A DNA stretch of 64,000 bases from Dugong dugon (taxonomy: Eukaryota > Chordata > Mammalia > Sirenia > Dugongidae): positions 98,229,234-98,293,233 of the forward strand of contig CM057462.1 of the NCBI GenBank assembly GCA_030035585.1. The letters are read 5' to 3'. Below are positions 23,424 through 33,824 of the stretch, one piece after another (positions within the stretch are counted from its first letter, which is position 1; each line of letters opens with the position of its first letter). The translations under genes and the position numbers were made by a program. The notes beneath the pieces are model-generated. The model worked only from the letters and a program-made list of their open reading frames with translations. It was not told where the DNA came from and did no database searches.

Positions 23424-23960
23424 GAAAGACGTGATTGAAGAAGGCACGTTCATCTAGTTTTTGAAAATGGTAATTCAGAAAGCTCCCATAGTTGTTATCA
23501 TAAAAGTATTTAAAAAGATAATAAAATAGTTTGTTTTCATCTTTCCAAAGACATTTGATAAGAGTGATGAAGACTCTGGTAGACCATCTTCTCTCAGGCA
23601 TATGGGGTAAGGAAAACAAAAGTTATAGTTCATGTTATGTGTGTGTGCTGTCTTCATCTTGAAGGAGAAGTGGAGGGTAGGACCGGCATTTGTTGATCTC
23701 TCATTAAGGGGCTGAAGTTTTTGTTACACACATTCATGCATCATTCATTGAATGCTTATATTCTATAGATGAGGAAACTAAAGAGACAGAACATATTCTT
23801 TGGTAAGTAACTGGCAATTTTTTTAAAGTAGCTTGCCAAGTTTTGAACCAGGTCATTATCTAGGCCTATATCACTTTGCTCCTGTATGCCCCATATGTGG
23901 AGTATACTTACTGTACCCACTTTTCTGTTTATCCAGAAACTCAGCCTAAGTATCACTTCC
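23424..23960. other. unassigned non-coding sequence
   Basis: No recognisable mobile element. Small minus-strand frames (60-84 codons) carry no family signature. Confidence 0.35.
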
Positions 23961-23964
23961 TCCA

Positions 23965-24230
23965 GGAAGCTTTAGCAAACTAGTCAAACCCCTACTGATC
24001 TTTCTCTCCAGAATTCCTTATGACTACTTTTGAGAATTACAAGTGTAGTTAATCTCATATGGCCTTAAATTTGTCCCTGTTTTGTTATAGTATGTCTTAC
24101 TTCTCTAAGCTTATCTTTTCAGAGGTCTTGAGAAGCCAACCTGCCTCTTGTTCCTTTTTTATCGCCACTACACCTAAAGACAGCTAACTGCATACATGTT
24201 CATCAAATGTTTTTGAACATAGATGATTCA
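23965..24230 (+). repeat. L2 LINE relic
   Basis: CACTTCCTCCAGGAAGCTTT, TCTTACTTCTCTAAGCTTAT and TACATGTTCATCAAATGTTT suggest a diverged L2 3' end. Confidence 0.5.
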
Positions 24231-24349
24231 CACTTCCAAGAACATTCAAGAAGGGCTGGACCTTGTCACTGTATAATCATGTGTCTTTGGGCAACTCATC
24301 TAATTTTGCATGGGTCACCATTGCTTATTTCTAAAAGTAGGCCATCAGA

Positions 24350-24608
24350 TTAATTCAACTCTGTAGCAAAATTTATCATCACCCAGGAGATGCTTGTTTA
24401 AAATTCAGGTGCCTGTTCTACAGTCCTGCTTTTCGATTTACTAAGTTAGGGATGGGGCTCAGGATCAGTTTCCCAGGGTGTTGCTATTCAAGTGGTTTGG
24501 GCACCATACTTCAGTTTGCACTACTAGAAGGCAGTGGTTCCCAAAGTGGACAACATTGGAATAACCTGGGAAGTTTTCAAAAATATATATAGACTTCTAA
24601 GTCTTAGC
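24350..24608. repeat. MER5-type DNA transposon relics (two, adjoining)
   Basis: CATCACCCAGGAGATGCTTG with GGCTCAGGATCAGTTTCCCA looks like one MER5 copy. AGGCAGTGGTTCCCAAAGTG with AACCTGGGAAGTTTTCAAAA starts a second, which resumes after the SINE at 24609-24835. MER5 elements are short hAT-Charlie derivatives with inverted ends. Confidence 0.65.
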
Positions 24609-24835
24609 CCTCCTCAAAAAAAGAAAGAAAAACCACTGCTGTCAAGCTGATTCTGACTCATAGCAACCTATAGGACAGAGTAGAACTGCCTCATAGGGTT
24701 TCCAAGGCTGTAAATCTTTACAGGAGCAGACTGCCACATCTTTTTCCCCGCAGAGTGGCATGTGGGTTTGAGTCGCTGACCTTTTTTATTTAGCAGTCTA
24801 GTTCTTTAACCACTGTGCCACCAGGACCACTGAAC
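24609..24835 (-). repeat. AfroSINE, long form, minus strand, inside MER5
   Basis: A-rich edge (AAAAAAAGAAAGAAAAACCA), CTGTCAAGCTGATTCTGACT, CTATAGGACAGAGTAGAACT, GGAGCAGACTGCCACATCTT and CTGTGCCACCAGGACC. The MER5 text continues on the right (CTGAACTAGAATTTTCGGAA). Confidence 0.9.
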
Positions 24836-24906
24836 TAGAATTTTCGGAATGGGTGAGAGATGGGACCTGAAAATATGTACATTTTTAAAGTTCCCCAGAT
24901 GATTTT
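24836..24906. repeat. MER5 continuation, with left TSD of the next SINE
   Basis: GGGACCTGAAAATATGTACA and AAAGTTCCCCAGATGATTTT are the other arm of the MER5 copy. AGATGATTTT at 24897-24906 is repeated at 25075-25084. Confidence 0.75.
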
Positions 24907-25074
24907 TTGGAGCTCTGGTGGCACAATGTTAAGAGCTTGACTGCTAATCAAAAGGTCAGCTGTTTGAATCCACCAGCCACTCCTTGGAAACCTTACGGGG
25001 CAGTTCTACTCTGTCCTATAGGGTCACTATGAGTCGGAATCAACTCTATGGCAAATAACAATAATAACAACAAC
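24907..25074 (+). repeat. AfroSINE, short form, with exact 10-bp TSD
   Basis: Head TTGGAGCTCTGGTGGCACAA, B-box GCTGTTTGAATCCACC, CCTTACGGGGCAGTTCTACT, tail GGGTCACTATGAGTCGGAAT, then a simple AACAATAATAACAACAAC end. It is flanked by AGATGATTTT on both sides. The (AAC)n tail resembles the end of the RTE element at 41200-41220, not an L1 poly(A) tail. Confidence 0.96.
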
Positions 25075-25084
25075 AGATGATTTT

Positions 25085-26030
25085 GATATGACCAGTCTGA
25101 TTACCATCATTTGGGAGATGTTTTCAACTATGTTCCCATCCATATTTCATTAGCATCAGACCCTTGATTCTATGTCTGCAATCATGACACCTTCTGCCAG
25201 GCCTCTGGCTGTACCACATCACACCTCTCTCAAAAGGGGGAGGCTATGCCTAAAACCAGACTGCCATTTTGAAATAAATCTCCACTAGGAGACAAGCACA
25301 TTTCAAGTATCACTGTGAGCTAAACTCTTGATTTCAGCAATAAATTTCTTTAAAAATTATGAAGAAGCATGGTTCAGTGAAACTATTGGAAATTCTATAA
25401 AATTCATCCTACGTGACTAAGCTGTTTCAGCTTTTTGTATCTAGTTTAACCCACATAGAAAATGTGAAATCACCATACTAACAACACAATTCAGCAGTGT
25501 AAATACCATGACAGTTACCATGGAAATGTGCCAATCACAGGTGGGTTAGCAGCAAGTGTAGGGGGTGGCAGAGGGGGTACTGCATGGTAGGTTAGAAGAG
25601 AACTGCTATTCTCCATTTTTGTATTTAAGTTCTTCATACATTCAACTGATTTTAAAGAGATGCAGCTGGGCTTTTTAAAGTACAGTCTCCTAGTCCTCTA
25701 CCTTGTCAAACAGTTTGAGGGAATTATTTAATTGCTATGAATACAGCCTTCCTCCTTTGATGAAAACATGGTTCATATTTCTTTCTTCAGCTAGAACACC
25801 TAATTTTTCATACACTGTCTTTTGGATGTAATAATGACCAAAAATTTAAAATTCAAATGCACTTCATGTCTTTCTAGGCCCTAGATGGATGGAACCCTGC
25901 ATATCACACTACCTTTCTGATGTCACCTTGTACTGTCATTTCCCTGTTCACTCTGTTCCAGTCACTTTAGCCTTGAACTTATAGTAAGTTTATTTATCCC
26001 CATCAGGAGTTTTTGTACTTGCTTCTTTCT
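25085..26030. other. unassigned non-coding sequence
   Basis: No recognised mobile element apart from the MER5 end near 25085-25100. No gene seen. Confidence 0.35.
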
Positions 26031-26150
26031 GCATGAAATGTTCTTCCCTCATATCTTCAAAGGACTAGATCCTCTTCTGATGTTCAAGTCACAACTCAAT
26101 TGTCATCTCCTTAGAGATGACCTGATTACCCTAAATTTTGCCCTGCCCCA
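26030..26150 (+). repeat. L2 LINE relic, left part
   Basis: GAAATGTTCTTCCCTCATAT, TTCAAGTCACAACTCAATTG and TCATCTCCTTAGAGATGACC are L2 3'-region wording. The L2 appears to resume at about 26570. Confidence 0.6.
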
Positions 26151-26565
26151 ATCATGCACGAATGTGGAAACTGGAAAGGAAGACAGAATTAAATTGTCCA
26201 TCAGGACAACTTCATTCCTTGCAACAGCACTTAACCCATGGCATTGCCTAGCAACAAGGATCTGTTCATGGGCAGTCCCAAGCATAGGACATCTATTCGA
26301 TGTTTATGGGAAACATGCTTTGGTGCTCCTGGCAATCACTTTGTCACCATTAGAAAAACCAGCCCAAAGGTGAAGCAGACACACAAAGCAGGGCGGGCAA
26401 AGAGCACCACAGAGAGACAAAGCCAGGTTCTTGAGTTATCTTACTTGCATCCTGCTCTATCACCAGATTTTTAAGTTACCAGTAGAATCATTATACAATT
26501 TTAAGCTAGTTTTACTTGGGTTTCCTGTTGCTTGCAATGGAAAGCATCCTAACAGATAAATTGCT
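26151..26565. repeat. possible LTR or unknown insert within the L2
   Basis: About 410 bp interrupt the L2. The right end (TTCCTGTTGCTTGCAATGGA then AGCATCCTAACAGAT) has the look of a mammalian LTR end. The 111-codon plus frame (26038-26373) starts in the L2 and runs into this block, so it is not a gene. Confidence 0.35.
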
Positions 26566-26740
26566 ATCAAATTATTCTCTTTTAGCTTTCTCATAGCTAA
26601 AGTATTGGAGATTATCTTATATAATTTTTATTTACTTGTTTTCTGTCTACTAGAATACAGGATCTCTGAGATCAGATACTCTTGTCTTTTGCCCCTCTGT
26701 ATTTTCTGTGTCTAGAACAGCCTGGCACATAATCGATGGT
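26566..26740 (+). repeat. L2 LINE relic, right part
   Basis: TTGTTTTCTGTCTACTAGAA, TACAGGATCTCTGAGATCAG and AGAACAGCCTGGCACATAAT are typical of the L2 3' end. Confidence 0.65.
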
Positions 26741-26762
26741 AAAAAAAAAAAAAAAAAAAAAA
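26741..26762. repeat. (A)n homopolymer
   Basis: About 21 consecutive A at the end of the L2-like fragment. Confidence 0.95.
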
Positions 26763-26779
26763 TTTGTATAATGAGTAAC

Positions 26780-27115
26780 ATTATATTAAATATGTGTTAC
26801 ATGCCACATACTATTCTAAGTGCTTTGTATGTATTCTGGGTTTTCTCCTACACCCCACTAGAATGTCAGCTTCAGGGAATATACTTGTTTTATTCACTGC
26901 TGTATCCTCTGGACCTGAAACAGTTTCTGGCATAGAGGAGGCACTCAGTAAATATCTGCCTTTGAATGAATGAATTGTATTCGATCTTTATAATAATCCT
27001 ATGACATAAGCACTACTCTTATTCCCATTTCACAGATGAGGACAAAAGTTTAGTAGGTGTAACATCTGGAAGGCAAACCTAATCTAAAGCCCAAAATACT
27101 CATGACCAAAGAGTT
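26780..27115 (+). repeat. MIR split by an L2 3' end
   Basis: MIR wording (TGTTACATGCCACATACTAT, CTAAGTGCTTTGTATGTATT) stops near 26838 and resumes near 26970 (TTTATAATAATCCTATGACA, CCCATTTCACAGATGAGGAC). Between them is an L2 tail (CACCCCACTAGAATGTCAGC, AACAGTTTCTGGCATAGAGG, TGCCTTTGAATGAATGAATT). Confidence 0.65.
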
Positions 27116-27244
27116 TACAGAATAAGAAATAAATTAACAAACAAAAACACAACAACACTGAGTATTAAAATAAACATACAAAAACGTGAAGGGAGATTGT
27201 TTCCCCAGGCACAGTTGGATACGTTACTCATGCTGGTTGGGTTC

Positions 27245-27355
27245 ACTCTTGGTGGAACATTTGTGGTTCTATGTCATAATCACCCATGGAGATTATTAGC
27301 AATAGCAATGCCTGGACCCATCCCAGAATCAGATTCCCAGGGCTGAGGGGTTGGG
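27245..27355. repeat. MER5-like DNA transposon relic
   Basis: CATAATCACCCATGGAGATT and ATTCCCAGGGCTGAGGGGTT resemble one arm of MER5. Confidence 0.5.
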
Positions 27356-27386
27356 GGACATATGGAGCTCAGGCAAAGACAGTTTT

Positions 27387-28902
27387 TTTTTTTTTACAAT
27401 AAAAACATCTTTTAGTGCAAATTGCTCTGCCAGTCCAGGGTTCAGATGTGATTGATTTTATTTCATTTTTTTTAATTGTACTTCAGGTGAAGGTTTACAG
27501 AACAAATAGTTTCTCATTAAACAGTAGTACATATATTGTTTTGACATTGGTTAACAAACCCACAACATGTCAACACTCTCCCTTCTCAACCTTTTTTTTT
27601 TTTTTTTTGGTGAAAATATACATAGCCAAAGACACACCATTTCAAAAATTTCTACATGCACAGTTCAGTGACATCGACTACACTCTTCCAGTTGTGCTGC
27701 TATTCTCAGTTTAGATGAAGGTTTACAGACCAAAACAGCTTCTCATTAAACAGTACACATGTTGCCCTATGACAATGGTTAACAACCCCACCACACGTCA
27801 TCACTGTCCTTACGCAACCTTGGGTTCCCTATCACCAGCTTTCCTGTCCCCTTCTGCCTTCTGGCTCTTGTCCCTGGACTGCTGTGCCTCATTAGTCCCG
27901 ATTTGTTTTATGGGGCTGTCCAATCCCTGGCTGAACGGTGAACCTCGGAAGTGACTTCACCACTGAGCTAAAAGGGTGTCTGGGGGCCATACTCTCGGGG
28001 TTTCTCCAGTCTCTTTTAGGCCAGCAAATCTGGTCTTTTTGTGTGTGTGTTAGAATTTTGTTCTACATCCTTCTCCAGCTTTGTCCAGAACCCTCTGCTG
28101 TGATCCCGGTCAGAGCAGTCAGTGGTGTTAGCCGGGCACCATCTCGCTGTACTGGACTCAGTCCGGTGGAGGCCTTGGTAGCTGTGGTCCATTAGTCCTT
28201 TGGACTAATCTTCTCCTTGTATTGTGTTCCCTTCATTCTCCCTTGCTCCTGAAGGGGTAAGACTAGTGGAGTATCTTAGATGGCCGCTCACAGGCTTTTA
28301 AGACCCCAGACACTACTCACCAAGGTAGAATGTAGAATATTGTCTTTATAAACTGTGTTATGCCAACTGAGCTAGATGTTTCCCGAGACCATGGTCCCCA
28401 CAGCCCTCTGCCCAGCAATTCAGTTCCTCAGGGAGTTTGGATGTGTCTATGGAGTTTCCATGACCTTTCCTTTTACAAGTTGTGCTGGTTTCCCCAGTAT
28501 TGTGTACTGTCTCACCCTTCACCCACGATACCACTTATCTATTGCCTATTTAGTATTTCCCCCCACCCTTCCCATCCCTCGTAACAACAAAGATTGTTAC
28601 TTTTTGTGTGGAAACTTTTTCATGGGTTTTTACAATAGCGGTCTCATACAATATTTGTCCTTTTGTGATTGACTTATTTCACTCAGCATAATGTCTTCCA
28701 GTTTCATCCATGTTATCAGATGCTTCACAGATTAATGGTTATTCTTTATCGTTGCATAGTATTCCATTGTGTGTATGTACCACAGTTTGTTTATCCATTC
28801 ATCTGCTGATGGGCATCTATGTTGTTCCCATCTTTTTACTATTGTGAACCATGCTGCCATGAACATAGGTGTGCATATGTCTATTCGAGTGACGACTCTT
28901 AT
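27387..28902 (-). mobile_element. L1 LINE 3' end, 5'-truncated, minus strand, with 13-bp TSD
   Basis: Exact direct repeats CAAAGACAGTTTT at 27374-27386 and 28903-28915 bracket the insertion. From the left it has a T-run (A-tail), then a terminal 3' UTR block (AGGTGAAGGTTTACAGAACA), a 17-base T tract at about 27594-27608, and a second copy of the terminal block (GATGAAGGTTTACAGACCAA). The body follows (CCTTCTGCCTTCTGGCTCTT, AAGACCCCAGACACTACTCA) and ends in ATTCCATTGTGTGTATGTAC and CTATTCGAGTGACGACTC. Only 3' UTR and the last part of ORF2 are present. Frames inside (70-100 codons) are not genes. Confidence 0.94.
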
Positions 28903-28975
28903 CAAAGACAGTTTTAAAAGTGCTACAGGTTATTCTGATGCACATGAAAGACGGAGAATCACCACTGAATCATAA

Positions 28976-29140
28976 GATAGCTTATTCTGCCAGTGAGACA
29001 ATCGTGCTGTCTGAGTTGTTAAAGAGGGTCTGAAGAAGCAGCTTTGTTAAGTCATTTCTATACGCTCTTCTTCTTTCTTTATAAATACCTAGATAGGTGT
29101 CAAGTCAGTAATAGTAGCACTATAACTACTATTACTATTC
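28976..29140. other. unassigned non-coding sequence
   Basis: No element recognised. Confidence 0.3.
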
Positions 29141-29370
29141 AAAATAATGGTCATAATTTACTATCATGAACTGATTTATTTTACCAGACACCGTACTAAG
29201 TTATGCATATTCTCTTGTTTAATTCTCCAAACAATCTAGGAAGTTAGGCACCAAATTATCTTCTGCGTTTTTCAGGTAAGGAAACTAAGGGTCAGTCAGG
29301 CTGCTATTTGCTCTGGATCTCACATTAAATGTATGAGTCATATCTTCTGATTCTAGCTCTAGCTGTAAAC
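29141..29370 (+). repeat. MIR, diverged
   Basis: CCAGACACCGTACTAAGTTA, AATTCTCCAAACAATCTAGG and TTTTTCAGGTAAGGAAACTA appear in MIR order. Confidence 0.65.
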
Positions 29371-29410
29371 ACTACACAGCACTCCTTAGAGCTACTCAGT
29401 TCATGTTTGT

Positions 29411-29552
29411 GGAAGGAAAGGAGGGGTAATAGGGAAGAAAGAAGAAAGGAAAGATAGGAGGAGGCAAGGATGAAAAAGAGGATGTCTGAGGGAGGCAGGG
29501 GAACAGGAAAAAGGGGAGTAGGAAGGGGAGAGGAAGATAAGGGGAGTACTGA
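29411..29552 (+). repeat. purine-rich (GA/GGA) tract
   Basis: About 140 bp of near-uninterrupted purines on the plus strand (for example GGAAAGGAGGGGTAATAGGG, AAGAAAGGAAAGATAGGAGG, GGAAAAAGGGGAGTAGGAAG). The overlapping frames on both strands reflect this composition. Confidence 0.9.
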
Positions 29553-30690
29553 TGTCATGAAAGCAGAAACGCAAGCCCACCATGAAGTCAACTCAGACCT
29601 GTCTTCTCTTCAAAAGGTGCGAATATCTATTTCTGGCCACTTGTCAACAATATGTCCTAGCTCTCTGACACCTATGCGGTTGCTATCTTTTAGATTTTGC
29701 TCAAACATCACTCCTCTCTCCCTCCCCAAGGAGAAAGAGTGCCAATATGGGAAAGCCAAGATCAAGTACATGATTAGATCATGGTGATTAGTAAGTAGAA
29801 CTTTTGGTGTGATAGGCAAAGGGATTACAAACTCAGTTTTCTGTGGAGAGTCTATTTTGAAGGGCTAATCTCTATGGCTTATTTTTTTCTCTTTTCTTCT
29901 CCGAGCTTTACATGTAAATATGATGAAATACTGTCTTCTTACCATACAGCTAATAGAAGAAAATGAAATGAGCCTGGGTTGCTCCATTATGAGAAGGTTT
30001 AGGGAGAAGGGAGGAAGATTCAGCCAATTGCCCCAGGTGACAGGGAGCAAATCTCTTCCCCTGGGCTTAGATTTCATTGCCCCTTCTCACCACTGGAGTG
30101 GTAACATTCAGAGGGCCAAGATTAGGATGTGCGCCTGGGCAAAGGCGCCAAGGGAGCCACAGCATTGCTTTTGATCTGGGTCACTCAGATCTGTTCACTG
30201 CAAGCCAGGGTTGTCCCTATTCCTCTACCTTGTCCAGCTCAACAGTGCTAGAGTTTTCATATGGTCAGTGACTAACGTTCCACAGGGTAATAAAAAGTGT
30301 GCATTTGGTTAGTGTACCTTCTACATATTTTTCCTTTTCTTTTTTGGGGTGGGGTCTGATTTAACATCATAGAACTGGTAAAAAAAATTCACAGATCCTG
30401 GGTCCTTGTCAAATAACATCTCAGTCACTAATACAGCCCTCCCACCGCCATTCCCAGATTTTGTGGTGAGAAGCGTCCAACCTAATCTCGAGTCTCTAGC
30501 ACCTGCAATTACTAAAGTCTCCTGTGGCTAAACAACAATTTACTTTGTAAGGAGGATAGCAGCTTTTCTCACAGAACTTTACCTGCTTGAATCAGGAAAA
30601 CGCTTCCCAGCCCTAAGTCTCTCACCTTGTGAAAAATGCTGCTTGCACTTTCCTTTAATGAAAAACAGGATCAGTTGTATATAAGAGCTC
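29553..30690. other. unassigned non-coding sequence
   Basis: Over 1 kb with no repeat recognised. Frames of 60-105 codons on both strands overlap one another and show no family signature. Confidence 0.35.
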
Positions 30691-30880
30691 AGCTTCAGAG
30701 TCGGACGCATCCAGGTTTCATTCACGACACAGGTGACAACCTTGAATATAAGTTACGTGACTTTGACAAATCTGTTTCCTCATTGCTATATTGGGGATGA
30801 TATCAGTAACCTCATCGGGGTTTAATGATGATAAAATGCATAATCCATTGCACTTCATAAGTGGCAATAAGAGAAAGCTA
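30691..30880 (-). repeat. MIR, minus strand
   Basis: CAGCTTCAGAGTCGGACGCA, TTACGTGACTTTGACAAATC, TGTTTCCTCATTGCTATATT and GGTTTAATGATGATAAAATG. Confidence 0.7.
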
Positions 30881-30895
30881 TATTAATAGTAAAGT

Positions 30896-31100
30896 TCATG
30901 GGTGGTACAAGCGGTTTGCAATCAACTGCTAACCTAAAGGTTGGTAGTTTGAACCCACCCAGTGGTGTCATGGGAGAAAGACCTAGCAATTGGCTTTTGT
31001 AAAAATTACAGCCAAGAAAACCCTATGGAGCAGTTCTACTTTGTAATCTATGGGGTTGCCATGAATTGCAATTGACTTAACAGCAATTTTTTTGTTTGTT
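30896..31100 (+). repeat. AfroSINE, long form
   Basis: CATGGGTGGTACAAGCGGTT head, B-box GGTAGTTTGAACCCACC, middle GAGAAAGACCTAGCAATTGG, CCCTATGGAGCAGTTCTACT, tail GGTTGCCATGAATTGCAATT, and a T-rich end. Confidence 0.88.
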
Positions 31101-31534
31101 TTTATTAGTAATATAAAAATTTGATAAAATTAGACACAAAATACAAGAACTGGGTCTGAGAGTTTTGACTTTATGTTGTTTTCCATTCCCCCAAACTCTG
31201 CATTTTTTTACCTCAAAGGGCTTAAAAATCCCAAAGTTCACAGATTGGGTTCTCCAGGCAGTTGGCAGTGAGAAAGAGGTTAGTGTACAGGATGTTGACA
31301 CAGAAGGGTCCTGGGAACCAACACCTCTCTGAGAACAGAGATCAAGCAGCCTCAACTGTCCCTTAGAAAGCTCTGGATTAAAATGGACTGCAGAGTTGTC
31401 TTGGATTAAAATGACTAGGTCTTTATATCTCTTCCTGAATCATCACTGGCTGTGCCTGCCCCCGGAGGACGTGATCTTGGAAAGGATAGCTCTCTGCAAC
31501 TGAGGCAGTCTCTGCACCAAGCTCTCTGCAATCA
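31101..31534. other. unassigned non-coding sequence
   Basis: No element recognised. The segment abuts the L1 3' end on its right. Confidence 0.35.
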
Positions 31535-32555
31535 TAAAAGGATAAATATTGAATGAGACCACTACTATAAAAACTCATGAAAAGGTTTACACACAAAAAG
31601 AAGCAATCTTTGATGGTTATGAGGGAGGGAAGGGGTTGGGATGGAAAAACACTAAATAAACAGTAGATAAGTGGTAACTTTGGTGAAGGGTAAGACAGTA
31701 CTAGTACTGGGGAAGCCAGCACAACCTGTCTGAGGCAAGGTCATGGAAACTCCATAGACACACCCAAACTCCCTGAGGGACAGAATTACTGGGCTGAGGG
31801 CTGTGGGGACCATAGTCTCCGGGAACATCTAGCTCAAATGACATAACATAGTTTATAAAGAAAATGTTCTACATCCTACTTTGGTGAGTAATGTCTGGGG
31901 TCTTAAAAGCTTGAGAACAGCCATCTAAGATACTCCACTAGTCTCACTCCATTGGGAGGAAGGGAGAATGAAGAAAACCAAAGACACAAGGGAAAGATTA
32001 GTCCAAAGAACTAATGGATGACAACTACCACAGCCTCCACCAGACTGAGTTCAGTACAACTATATGGTGCCCGGCTACCACCACCAACTGCTATGACAGG
32101 GATCACAGTACAGGGTCTCTGACAGAGCTGGAGAAAAATGTCAAACAAAATTCTAAATCACAAAAAAAGACCAAACTTACTGGTCTGACAGAGACTGGAG
32201 AAACCCTGAGAGTATGGGCCCTGGACACCCTTTTAGCTCAGTACTGAAGTCACTCCTGAGGTTCACCCTTCAGCCAAAGATTAGAGAGGCCCACAAAACA
32301 AACAGTAATACACGTAGCTCAACCATGTATAGGAGGCTAAATGGGCACACCAGCCCAGGAGCAAGGATGAGAAGGCAGGAGGGAACAGGAAAGCTGGATG
32401 AATGGAAACGTGGAACCCAAAGCTGAGAAGAGGAGAGTGTTGAAATGTTGTGGGGTTGGCAACCAATGTCACAAAACAATATCTGTATTAATTGTTTAGT
32501 GAGAAACTCATTTGCTCTTAAACCTTCACCTAAAGCACAATTAAAAAAAGAAATA
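31535..32555 (+). mobile_element. L1 LINE 3' end, 5'-truncated, plus strand
   Basis: The sense orientation of the same 3' UTR seen at 27387 and 59908: AAAAACTCATGAAAAGGTTT, GAACATCTAGCTCAAATGAC, GTCTTAAAAGCTTGAGAACA, CAACCATGTATAGGAGGCTA, and AAACCTTCACCTAAAGCACA ending in AATTAAAAAAAG. It has only one terminal block, so it belongs to the single-end form. TSD not identified with confidence. The frames at 32014-32479 are incidental. Confidence 0.9.
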
Positions 32556-32730
32556 TGGTCCTCAGATCAGCAACATCAGCATCACTGATAATTTATTAGA
32601 AATCCAAATTATCTGGCCCCACCCAAACCAAGAATCAGAAACTGGGAAAGGGACCCACTGATCTGTTTTAATAGGCCCCCAAGGGAGTTCTGATTCACCT
32701 TCAAGTTTGAGAACAATTGCAGTAATACCT
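32556..32730. repeat. MER5A-type DNA transposon relic
   Basis: Almost complete: CCTCAGATCAGCAACATCAG, ATTATCTGGCCCCACCCAAA, CACTGATCTGTTTTAATAGG, CAAGGGAGTTCTGATTCACC, TTCAAGTTTGAGAACAATTG. Confidence 0.82.
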
Positions 32731-32884
32731 AGGGACAACAGAAAAAAGATCTGCAATCTTCTAAGGATCTTTCCTTTCATCTTCCTTTCAGCTACCTGAG
32801 AACTCCATCCTTCTCCCATGGAACTCTGCTCCCACTTACCCATGGGCTCCCACCCACTACTACCTTCTTCCCCAGTCAGGTTTG

Positions 32885-33090
32885 ATTTGAGAGTTCAAAT
32901 CTCAGCCCCTGCCTTACTAAAAGCACACCCCTGACCAAGTTAAAATTCATCTTTAAGGTTCATCGTTTTCATCTGCAAAATGGGGGTAAAAATACCAGCT
33001 TCACAGAGTTGTGATGCCTATTTAATTGGATAATTAATTTAGATAATAGGTCTAGTTTCTGACACATAGAATATGCTTCATAAGAGACTT
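32885..33090 (-). repeat. MIR, minus strand
   Basis: GAGAGTTCAAATCTCAGCCC, CGTTTTCATCTGCAAAATGG, CTTCACAGAGTTGTGATGCC and TCTAGTTTCTGACACATAGA. Confidence 0.8.
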
Positions 33091-33349
33091 ATTTAACACC
33101 TACATGGATGTCCCTTTTCCCTTTCCCCTTGCTGATATCTTTTAAAAGCTAGTTGGACTTAAGAATCAGCAGCCTGAAGATATATGGTACCTTCAAACTA
33201 GATAGAGTGCTCTATTCATTCATCCTTCTTATCCCCCCCAAAACAAGCATTTGTTGAAACATTTGATATTTTTTTCTAAAATAGTTCCTAATAGAGGGGC
33301 AGAAAATACTAGGTCCTCAAATGATTTGCTGAATCTGATTTATAGCTGA

Positions 33350-33393
33350 CTATATATTATATATATAGAGAGAGAGAGAGAAAGAGAGAGAGA
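33350..33393. repeat. (TA)n/(GA)n microsatellite
   Basis: TATATATTATATATATAGAG followed by about 12 GA-type units, directly abutting a SINE. Confidence 0.93.
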
Positions 33394-33528
33394 CAGTCTT
33401 GGTGGCACAGTGGTTAAAACCTTGGCTGCTAACCAAACGGTCAGCAGTTTGAATCCACCGACTACCACTTGAAAACCCTATGGGGCAGCTCTACTCTGTC
33501 CTATAGAGTCTCAACTCTATGGCAATAT
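33394..33528 (+). repeat. AfroSINE, short form (1 of a 4-SINE cluster)
   Basis: CAGTCTTGGTGGCACAGTGG head, B-box GCAGTTTGAATCCACC, CCCTATGGGGCAGCTCTACT, tail GTCTCAACTCTATGGCAATA. Part of the tail (the 'CTATGAGTCGG' block) is deleted. Confidence 0.92.
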
Positions 33529-33535
33529 TTTTTTT

Positions 33536-33576
<41 letters not shown>

Positions 33577-33669
33577 GTATAAACATATTCATATACGTGT
33601 ATATATATACACATATACGTGTGTGTGTATATATATATATACACACACATATATATGTATATATATATC
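33529..33669. repeat. (TA)n/(TG)n alternating purine-pyrimidine tract
   Basis: About 135 bp of TATATATA, TACGTGTATA and TGTGTGTATA units after a T-run. It is self-complementary over long stretches, which is why near mirror-image open frames appear on both strands at 33491-33785. It grew from or into the 3' tail of the preceding SINE. Confidence 0.95.
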
Positions 33670-33800
33670 TAGGAAACCCTGGTGGCATAGTGGTTAAGCG
33701 CTACAGCTGCTTACCAAAACATCGGAAGTTGGAATCCACCAGGTGCTCCTTGGAAACTATGGGGCAGTTCCACTCTGTCCTATAGGTTTGGGTTTTTTTT
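33670..33800 (+). repeat. AfroSINE, short form (2 of 4)
   Basis: GGAAACCCTGGTGGCATAGT, GTTGGAATCCACCAGGTGCT, CTTGGAAACTATGGGGCAGT, CACTCTGTCCTATAGG, then GGTTTGGGTTTTTTTTG. The tail block between CTATAGG and GTTTGG is missing. Confidence 0.92.
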
Positions 33801-33824
33801 GATATGTATGTATGTAAGTATAAA

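Noticed and set aside
26038-26373. 111-codon frame, considered as a small gene
   Set aside because: Starts in an L2 relic and crosses the junction to another insert. No conserved motif.
33491-33785. Tyr/Ile-rich frames on both strands
   Set aside because: Translation of the (TA)n/(TG)n tract.
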